Assembly: GCA_022564085.1 (NCBI GenBank)
Contig: JADFMC010000027.1
Location: 1 to 11,697 of the forward strand
Source of the DNA: Fidelibacterota bacterium
GTDB taxonomy: Bacteria > Fidelibacterota > Marinisomatia > SCGC-AAA003-L08 > TS1B11
Direction: 5' to 3'
DNA length: 11,697 nt
Shown one piece after another: positions 1-4,435 of this stretch (within the stretch, counting starts at the first letter, position 1; the number at the start of each line of letters is the position of its first letter). Both the position numbers and the translations under genes were made by a program. A model generated the notes under the pieces. That model was not told the DNA's origin. It searched no databases and was given only the letters and a program-made list of their open reading frames with translations.

Positions 1-31
1 AGAAACGACGGAAAAAGAGCGGCCGACATAA

Positions 32-124
32 GATGTTAGACAGTTAAAATGGCGCGAAATCGAACGGCTTCAGTATAAAAATGCGCTTAAGCTGTTAAAG
101 AAGGGAGTCATTGAGATAGGATAA
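32..124 (+). other. Short open frame without a start codon (possible gene remnant)
   Basis: After a TAA at 29-31, this frame stays open for 30 codons to a TAA at 122-124. It reads like a basic amphipathic helix, ending KNALKLLKKGVIEIG. There is no ATG or GTG in frame, and the nearby ATGs at 33 and 49 are in another frame and stop after a few codons. It could be the end of an upstream phage gene disturbed by a frameshift or sequence error, or chance. I do not recognise a family. Treat it as unproven. Confidence 0.2.
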
Positions 125-128
125 AAAG

Positions 129-156
129 ACCCGCTTCCTAGTCCTTGGTCGCGGGT
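129..156 (+). terminator. Weak hairpin, possible terminator
   Basis: ACCCGC at 129-134 can pair with GCGGGT at 151-156 across a 16-nt loop. The hairpin lies just after the stop at 122-124 and before the next gene. It is followed by TTGGGG rather than a T-run, so intrinsic termination would be weak. The rest of 1-201 shows no other clear signal apart from the Shine-Dalgarno GAGGAAA at about 189-195 that serves the next gene. Confidence 0.25.
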
Positions 157-201
157 TTGGGGAATGAAAACGAATATTAACACAAACGAGAGGAAAGAGA
201 A

Positions 202-840
202 ATGGACGCTAACGAAAGATTTGAATACATGGCCGATAAATTCTACAAAGACACCGGCATGATGGCACCGGGCAAAGACTCACCGGCTGCATTTGGTGTT
301 ACTGACCAAAAGGAAAGGATGGCGGCATGGTCAGAGTGGTGCGAAAAGTTTTACTCTGAATTATTTGATAGCAAGCCCAAATATATAAGCGTTGTCGATG
401 AATTGCCGCCGCTAAAAGAAATACTAGATAAGCCACTGTCCGTGTCAGGTGAAGACATACCGCCATTGAATATCAGCATTAAAGTTTTGCGAATTATTCG
501 AGGTGAAGTTTCGGTGGGGGCGGTTGAATGGTTTGATCATGGGTGGGTTAATGCTACCCACTGGCAACCACTACCACAGGCGCCAGCCAAACAAAGCCCA
601 CAGGCAAGAGGAAAGAAGAGGATTGAATGTAAAAATAAAAATTGCAGCGCAACTAATGGCGAGGGACACTCTTCAGGATGCAAGGCAGAGCATGAGGCGT
701 GCCATTCAGACACTTTAGACACTGCGGGCAATAGAAACCCTGAGTTTAGATATGCTGGTTATAAAGGGCATCCGTTAATGGCCAACGCTAACAATGATCA
801 GATCAAAGCATATGAAGAAGGTGTAAAAGCTAGACTATAA
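202..840 (+). CDS. Phage accessory protein with DUF551-like domain
   Basis: The protein has 212 residues. Residues 5-56 (ERFEYMADKFYKDTGMMAPG onward, with a Trp/Tyr-rich helix) resemble the N-terminal part of small accessory proteins from phages of Gram-negative bacteria. Residues 61-127 fit the DUF551 pattern: an opening ISVVDELPPL, a beta-rich middle, and the hallmark ending THWQPLPQAP. The tail beyond residue 140 is different. It has four cysteines (C143, C148, C160, C167) that could bind zinc, then a conserved-looking RYAGYKGHPLM segment. DUF551 has no established function; it is common in phage early or accessory regions. The ATG at 202 is preceded by GAGGAAA at 189-195, which supports this start. 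The gene is followed by a strong terminator, so it is probably transcribed separately from the replication genes. The domain call is from motif recognition and the function is unknown. Confidence 0.7.
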   Translation: MDANERFEYMADKFYKDTGMMAPGKDSPAAFGVTDQKERMAAWSEWCEKFYSELFDSKPKYISVVDELPPLKEILDKPLSVSGEDIPPLNISIKVLRIIRGEVSVGAVEWFDHGWVNATHWQPLPQAPAKQSPQARGKKRIECKNKNCSATNGEGHSSGCKAEHEACHSDTLDTAGNRNPEFRYAGYKGHPLMANANNDQIKAYEEGVKARL

Positions 841-869
841 TCACCGCCCGAATTAACTTGATCCACACC

Positions 870-888
870 AGGGCTTCGGCCCTTTTTT
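870..888 (+). terminator. Rho-independent terminator
   Basis: A GC stem AGGGC (870-874) pairs with GCCCT (879-883) around a stable TTCG tetraloop, and the stem runs into six T residues (883-888). It lies 30 nt after the stop of the DUF551 gene and before a new promoter, so it separates the two transcription units. Confidence 0.85.
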
Positions 889-904
889 ATGCGTAAAATA
901 AATA

Positions 905-934
905 TTGACGATTTATCAATAATGGTGTTATGAT
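905..934 (+). promoter_or_regulatory. Sigma70-like promoter for the replication unit
   Basis: TTGACG at 905-910 (five of six bases of the -35 consensus) and TATGAT at 929-934 (five of six of the -10 consensus) are separated by 18 nt. They lie between the terminator at 870-888 and the gene starting at 965. Transcription would begin at about 941-943, giving a leader of about 25 nt. Confidence 0.65.
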
Positions 935-962
935 ATCTCAGTTAATTAAGTATCGAGGTATC
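932..962. promoter_or_regulatory. Inverted repeat over -10/leader, candidate operator
   Basis: GATATCTC (932-939) is matched by GAGGTATC (955-962) as an inverted repeat with one mismatch and a 15-nt spacer containing TTAATTAA (942-949). It overlaps the last bases of the -10 box, the likely transcription start, and the Shine-Dalgarno GAGG (955-958) of the next gene. A dimeric phage repressor could bind here, or the RNA could fold and hide the ribosome site. The repeat itself is seen; its role is inferred. Confidence 0.35.
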
Positions 963-964
963 AA

Positions 965-1192
965 ATGGAATGTTTAAGCCAATTAGAGTTAGGAAAAATG
1001 GTTGCTGCTGGCCTTGTTTCCAGCGTAATAGCAACGAAAAAAGATGGGTTTTATAGAGTTGTAATTGAAACCCCTAAAAAAGCATTTATCTTAAAGTCAC
1101 AACGGGATGATGTGAGATTATTTAAAACATTGTCCGGCGTTGAAACCATGCTCGAGAGTGTTGATATTAAAACCTTCACAGTCTTGGGGTAA
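965..1192 (+). CDS. Small conserved phage/plasmid-type protein, function unknown
   Basis: This 75-residue protein starts with a short helix (LSQLELGKMVAAGLVSSV). Two beta-strand-like stretches follow (FYRVVIETPKKAFILKSQ), and it ends with RLFKTLSGVETMLESVDIKTFTVL. This layout resembles small proteins found beside replication genes on phages and mobile elements, but I cannot name the family with confidence. GAGG at 955-958 sits 6 nt before the ATG. The stop is 4 nt upstream of the initiator gene, so the two are probably cotranscribed and coupled. It is too short for an enzyme; a regulator or replication accessory role is a guess from position. Confidence 0.55.
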   Translation: MECLSQLELGKMVAAGLVSSVIATKKDGFYRVVIETPKKAFILKSQRDDVRLFKTLSGVETMLESVDIKTFTVLG

Positions 1193-1196
1193 TAAA

Positions 1197-1985
1197 ATGG
1201 CCGGATGGGTGAGCATACACAGGAGCATCACCGACCATTGGCTATGGAAAGATCAACCATTCTCAAAAGGTCAGGCGTGGGTGCATTTAATAATGTTAGC
1301 AAACCATAAGGATAATAAGTTTTTAGTCAAGTCAAAGCTCATAGAGTGCAAACGTGGGCAGATAGCAAGGAGCCTAAGCAATCTATCAAACGAGTTCGGA
1401 TGGACGGTTAAAAAGGTTAGAGGGTTTTTGAACTTGCTAGAAAAAGAGAACATGGTGAGTATAAAAAAGGGCACAGTTACAAGTGTTATAACAATATGTA
1501 AATATGAGGATTATCAGCAGAACAATATTAGCGAGGGCACACTTGGGGCACACCAAGGGCACAGTGAGGGCACACTTGGGGCAACAAACAATAATGTTAA
1601 TAATGTAGATAAGTTAATTTTGTCAGATTCTAGCGAATCAGAACCAACAAAAAAGGCTGATAAAATCCCTTATCAAAAAGTAGCGAGTTTGTATAAATCG
1701 ATATTGGTCGACACCGGCGAGCCTGGGATGAGTTTAATTGATATGCAAGTCTTAACAACTAAGCGCAAAGCGGCAATTAAAAAGTATTGGACTCGAGAAG
1801 GTAAACACGGACTCGAGAGGGTCGAAGGTTATTTTAATTGGATATGGAACAACCGCGGCGATCACTCGTGGATCTTTGGCACCCAGGGAAAATGGAAAGC
1901 TGATCTTGAATACTTACTGCGAGAAGAAACAATTGCAAAAGCTCGAGAGCAACGACTTGGTAATTTTGGAGGAAATCAGCAATGA
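1197..1985 (+). CDS. Phage replication initiator (DnaD/lambda O-like)
   Basis: With the start at 1197 the protein has 262 residues. Residues 1-105 (MAGWVSIHRSITDHWLWKD, then KRGQIARSLSNLSNEFGW) match the winged-helix N-terminal domain common to phage replisome organisers, which bind the origin. Residues 111-150 are a repetitive, Asn-rich linker (EGTLGAHQGHS, then EGTLGA and NNNVNNV). Residues 157-245 (KIPYQKVASLYKSI through WIFGTQGKWKADLEYLL) match the C-terminal part that in this family usually contacts helicase or loader. An upstream in-frame ATG at 1140 would overlap the previous gene by 53 nt. The ATG at 1197 has GGGGT 6 nt upstream and begins exactly at the conserved MAGW, so I prefer it. 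The stop overlaps the helicase start (ATGA). The DNA encoding the linker is an 11-bp iteron array, described separately. The role as origin-binding initiator is inferred from family. Confidence 0.8.
   Translation: MAGWVSIHRSITDHWLWKDQPFSKGQAWVHLIMLANHKDNKFLVKSKLIECKRGQIARSLSNLSNEFGWTVKKVRGFLNLLEKENMVSIKKGTVTSVITICKYEDYQQNNISEGTLGAHQGHSEGTLGATNNNVNNVDKLILSDSSESEPTKKADKIPYQKVASLYKSILVDTGEPGMSLIDMQVLTTKRKAAIKKYWTREGKHGLERVEGYFNWIWNNRGDHSWIFGTQGKWKADLEYLLREETIAKAREQRLGNFGGNQQ
1533..1627. other. Candidate phage replication origin (iterons plus AT-rich unwinding region)
   Basis: The iteron block is followed directly by about 40 bp that are almost all A and T (about 1583-1625, including AATAATGTTAATAATG). 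This order, tandem initiator sites and then an easily melted region, both lying in the middle of the initiator gene, is the layout of the lambda origin within gene O. The role as origin is inferred from that parallel. Confidence 0.55.
1535..1589 (+). repeat. Five tandem 11-bp iterons inside the initiator gene
   Basis: GGGCAC begins at 1535, 1546, 1557 and 1568, and the degenerate GGGCAA at 1579, always 11 bp apart. Units 1 and 4 are identical (GGGCACACTTG). Unit 2 ends ACCAA, unit 3 ends AGTGA, and unit 5 decays into AACAAAC. Eleven base pairs is close to one helical turn, so all copies face the same side of the DNA. Since 11 is not a multiple of 3, the encoded peptide repeats only every 33 bp (EGTLGA at residues 113-118 and 124-129). 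Confidence 0.85.
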
Positions 1986-2764
1986 CACAATGGCAATCGC
2001 ATAACCAAGAAGCAGAAGAAAATTTCATTGGCGCCGTGTTCAAACTTGGAATTGATAGCGAAAAATTAGCCGCGGCATTCGCTGCATTGCGACCTGAAGA
2101 TTTCTACAACCCTAAACACCAGAAAATATTTAAACTTCAAAAGCAAATGTATTACAACAAACAGCCAATCGATTTATTAATGATGTCCGATATCCTAAAG
2201 GGCGACTCATTAACATTCATTGGCGCCATAATCAAAGCGGTTCATTCCGCGGCAAACATTAGCGGCTATGCAAGGCTAATCAAAGAAAGGTCACTAGAAA
2301 GGGCCACGCTTGCCAAGCTGAACGAATCAATAGCTGTATTGACCGGCGAGGGTGAGACAAAAGAGAAAACCAGTCAAATAGTAAATCTATTAAGCACTAT
2401 TGAAATGGATACTTCGATTGGCGCCGGTGGTGTAACTCATATTCGAGACATAGCAATGAACTGGCTTGATATGTATCACGAGAGAGTTAACAACCCATCA
2501 ATGAAAGGTTTAACAACAAATATTCACCTTCTTGATTCTTTGTTCGGGATCAGAGGTGTTAATAAAACAGATTTAATAGTGATTGGCGCCCGGCCAAAAA
2601 TGGGCAAAACACAACTCGCAATAACTATTGCCGATCACATTGCTAAACTTGGCCATTGTCGATATCCGCTTGGGTCATGGTGTCTCCAAGTTTGCATCGC
2701 ACGAAATAGGCGTCGCTCGCCTTTTCACCCTGGAAGGCGCCGGCCCGGAACAGGCCATCCATGA
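1982..2764 (+). CDS. dnaB: DnaB-type replicative helicase, truncated by a chimeric junction
   Basis: Homology to hexameric DnaB helicase, the 5'-3' fork helicase, runs from residue 1 to about 225 (position 2656). Residues 5-105 form the N-terminal domain (HNQEAEENFIGAVFKL, PEDFYNPKHQKIF, QPIDLLMMSDIL). Residues 170-225 begin the RecA-like ATPase domain, with the Walker A motif GARPKMGKT at residues 202-210 (Lys209, Thr210). The next strand should lead to a FSLEM-like motif. Instead the frame enters minus-strand sheath DNA after KLGH and gives 35 nonsense residues to a stop at 2762-2764. Walker B, the DNA-binding loops and the arginine finger are all missing, so this product could not work as a helicase. 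Complete family members are about 430-470 residues. GGAGG at 1968-1972 precedes the ATG, which overlaps the initiator stop. The gene is probably intact in its true source genome. Confidence 0.8.
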   Translation: MTQWQSHNQEAEENFIGAVFKLGIDSEKLAAAFAALRPEDFYNPKHQKIFKLQKQMYYNKQPIDLLMMSDILKGDSLTFIGAIIKAVHSAANISGYARLIKERSLERATLAKLNESIAVLTGEGETKEKTSQIVNLLSTIEMDTSIGAGGVTHIRDIAMNWLDMYHERVNNPSMKGLTTNIHLLDSLFGIRGVNKTDLIVIGARPKMGKTQLAITIADHIAKLGHCRYPLGSWCLQVCIARNRRRSPFHPGRRRPGTGHP

Positions 2765-2774
2765 AGTTCTCGAT
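2646..2774 (-). pseudogene. Fragment of contractile tail sheath protein (C-terminal domain)
   Basis: On the minus strand this stretch reads IENFMDGLFRAGAFQG, then EKASDAYFVRCKLGDTMTQ and ADIDNGQV, about 43 residues. This order matches the conserved C-terminal domain of contractile tail sheath proteins, found in myophages, R-type tailocins and extracellular contractile injection systems. There, a W/F-R-x-G-A-x-x-G motif precedes a FVxC strand and a TQ-DIDNG motif. The expected ending (VGxAPxxPAEFV) is absent: immediately after NGQV the frame hits a TAG at 2643-2645, inside helicase sequence. Upstream, the frame passes into antisense nuoH. It is therefore a fragment with both ends cut, not a gene. 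It is more GC-rich than the phage genes on its left, so it may come from a different source. Confidence 0.75.
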
Positions 2775-3075
2775 GTTCTTTCTGGCCGAGTACGCCAATA
2801 TGATCACGGTTTCGGCAATAGGCGTCACTCTTTTCTGGGGTGGCTGGTTGCCTCCTTTTCCCAATGTCCCATGGTTGGGATTCTTGGGCATCATCCCTCC
2901 TGTGGTCTGGTTCGTGATCAAAGTGTTCCTGATTTTGTACCTTTTCATCTGGGTGCGGGGGACCTTGCCCCGCTTCCGTTATGATCAACTCATGCGCCTG
3001 GGGTGGAAGTTCCTGTTGCCCCTGGCACTATTTAACGTCTTTCTCACCGGCCTGTTCATGGTCTGGTTCGGTTGA
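2761..3075 (+). CDS. nuoH: NADH-quinone oxidoreductase subunit H, 3' part only
   Basis: These 104 residues are the C-terminal third of NuoH (ND1), the membrane subunit of complex I that helps form the quinone chamber. The sequence MKFSMFFLAEYANM is the highly conserved internal motif found after the TEYS region, with a serine codon at 2758-2760 still consistent with NuoH. The ending contains the conserved RGTLPRFRYDQLMRLGWK. The ATG at 2761 is therefore an internal methionine and not the start; complete NuoH is about 320-350 residues. Before 2758 the frame shows no NuoH sequence because the chimeric join lies there. Three hydrophobic segments are visible. nuoI follows after 20 nt. Confidence 0.9.
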   Translation: MKFSMFFLAEYANMITVSAIGVTLFWGGWLPPFPNVPWLGFLGIIPPVVWFVIKVFLILYLFIWVRGTLPRFRYDQLMRLGWKFLLPLALFNVFLTGLFMVWFG

Positions 3076-3095
3076 GAATCCGCTAAGGAGGTAAA

Positions 3096-3626
3096 ATGGC
3101 CACAGTTCTGCGCACCTACGAGCCCCAATTCTGGGATCGATTTTACCTGCCGGCCCTGGTGCAGGGGCTGATGATCACCTTTAGCCGCATTTTCGTCCGG
3201 AAAGAAACCATTCAATATCCGGAGAGGAAGCACGTCCCGTTGGAGGGTTATCGGGGATTGCACCGCCTGAATAAACATCCTGGCGGCCGGATCAAATGTG
3301 TGGCCTGCGAAATGTGCGCCACCACCTGCCCCTCCAAGGCCATTACCATTGAACCCTCGGCGGCCACCTGGGACGAAGGCGCCGAGCGCTATCCGGTGAA
3401 GTTCGAGATAGACCTGCTGCGGTGCATCTTTTGCGGCTTTTGTGAGATAGCCTGTCCGGAAGATGCCATCCAGTTGACGGAGATCTACGACTTCAGCTCC
3501 TATTCGCGGGAGAACCTGATTATCGATAAGGAAGGCCTGCTGAAGGTGTATGATGTGACCAGCAAGGGCAACGTTTACCAGCGGCAGAATCGGGGCGAAA
3601 AGGTAGAGATCCCCATCAGTTTATGA
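3096..3626 (+). CDS. nuoI: NADH-quinone oxidoreductase subunit I (2x[4Fe-4S])
   Basis: NuoI (TYKY) carries clusters N6a and N6b, which pass electrons towards N2 and quinone in the peripheral arm of complex I, docked at the membrane. Both ferredoxin motifs are complete: C68, C71, C74, C78-P and C110, C113, C116, C120-P. The N-terminal amphipathic region (residues 10-35) and the segment GYRGLHRL are typical of the family. The 176-residue length is normal. A near-perfect Shine-Dalgarno, AAGGAGGT at 3085-3092, lies just before the ATG. The stop overlaps the nuoJ start by 4 nt (ATGA), which suggests translational coupling. Confidence 0.95.
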   Translation: MATVLRTYEPQFWDRFYLPALVQGLMITFSRIFVRKETIQYPERKHVPLEGYRGLHRLNKHPGGRIKCVACEMCATTCPSKAITIEPSAATWDEGAERYPVKFEIDLLRCIFCGFCEIACPEDAIQLTEIYDFSSYSRENLIIDKEGLLKVYDVTSKGNVYQRQNRGEKVEIPISL

Positions 3627-4126
3627 GCGCTGCCCTGTTCTACATATTCGCCGGTTTACTGTTGGGCTCCGCCCTGTTCGTGGTACTCAACCGCAACCCC
3701 ATGTACAGTATAGTGGCGCTGGTGTTCGCTTTCGCCAACCTGGCCGGCCTTTACTTCTTGTTGGAGGCCTATTTTATCGGGGTCTTACAGGTGCTGGTTT
3801 ATGCCGGGGCCATCATGGTACTGTTCCTGTTTGTAGTGATGTTGCTCAATGTGCAACCGGACCAGCCACAACTGGGCGTGGTGCCACTGGAGCGCTGGTG
3901 GTACGGTGTGCTGGTAATATTATTTGTGGTGCTGCTCTTAATCCTGGTGGGCCGGGGAGCCCAAGGGTCATTACCGGCCGCTGGTGATGAAGCTTCGTCT
4001 ATCGGCAGCGTGCGGGCGGTTGGTGAGGCCCTTTTCACCAAGTATCTATTGCCGTTTGAAATCGCCGGCTTGATGTTGACTGTGGCCCTGGTGGGAACGG
4101 TGTTTTTAGCCAAGCGGAGGATCTGA
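3623..4126 (+). CDS. nuoJ: NADH-quinone oxidoreductase subunit J
   Basis: The 167-residue membrane protein has about five hydrophobic segments. The third contains the hallmark VLVYAGAIMVLFLFVVML, the helix that in solved complex I structures changes between alpha and pi form near the E-channel. NuoJ (ND6) contributes to the proton path linking quinone chemistry to the antiporter subunits. The start lies in the ATGA overlap with nuoI, and nuoK begins 3 nt after the stop. GGAGG at 4116-4120, within the nuoJ end, is the ribosome site for nuoK. Confidence 0.93.
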   Translation: MSAALFYIFAGLLLGSALFVVLNRNPMYSIVALVFAFANLAGLYFLLEAYFIGVLQVLVYAGAIMVLFLFVVMLLNVQPDQPQLGVVPLERWWYGVLVILFVVLLLILVGRGAQGSLPAAGDEASSIGSVRAVGEALFTKYLLPFEIAGLMLTVALVGTVFLAKRRI

Positions 4127-4129
4127 TAA

Positions 4130-4435
4130 ATGGTGGTCCCCTTAATGCACGTGATCACCGTCGCCGGTTTGCTGTTCACCATCGGGGTAATGGGAGTGCT
4201 GTTCCGGCGCAACGCCATCATAGTATTCATGAGCATCGAGATCATGCTTAACGCGGTAAACCTGGCCTTTATCGCCTTCTCGCGTTATCATAACGATGTC
4301 AACGGGCAGGTCTTTGTATTTTTTATCATGACCCTGGCAGCGGCGGAAGTGGCGGTGGGATTGGCCATCATAATCGGAGTGTATCGCAACCTGCGCACAT
4401 CATATATCACTGATATCAATAGCCTGAAGCATTAG
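4130..4435 (+). CDS. nuoK: NADH-quinone oxidoreductase subunit K
   Basis: The 101-residue protein has three transmembrane helices, the normal NuoK (ND4L) size. The two membrane glutamates essential for proton transfer in the E. coli protein (E36, E72) are present as E37, in FMSIEIMLNAVNLAF, and E73, in AAAEVAVGLAI. The ATG at 4130 has GGAGG 9 nt upstream and gives the usual N-terminus. The stop TAG shares its G with the GTG start of nuoL. Confidence 0.95.
   Translation: MVVPLMHVITVAGLLFTIGVMGVLFRRNAIIVFMSIEIMLNAVNLAFIAFSRYHNDVNGQVFVFFIMTLAAAEVAVGLAIIIGVYRNLRTSYITDINSLKH

Noticed and set aside
1140..1196. Upstream start (ATG 1140) for the replication initiator
   Set aside because: It would overlap the preceding gene by 53 nt, adds residues that do not resemble the family, and lacks the fit of ATG 1197, which begins exactly at MAGW.
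2028..2590. Four copies of ATTGGCGCC in the helicase gene at irregular 160-200 bp spacing
   Set aside because: Each encodes Ile-Gly-Ala in frame; spacing is irregular and the copies have no shared flank, so codon preference is enough to explain it.
1..2656. Prophage integrated into the nuo operon
   Set aside because: No integrase, attachment duplication or tRNA is seen, and the join removes parts of two essential genes with a foreign inverted fragment between them.
2643..2948. 101-aa minus-strand open frame
   Set aside because: Only the last ~43 residues are sheath-like; the first half is the antisense of nuoH. Reported as a fragment rather than a gene.
2628..2984. 118-aa plus-strand open frame spanning the junction
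   Set aside because: It reads helicase, antisense sheath and out-of-frame nuoH in succession; no part matches a protein in that frame.
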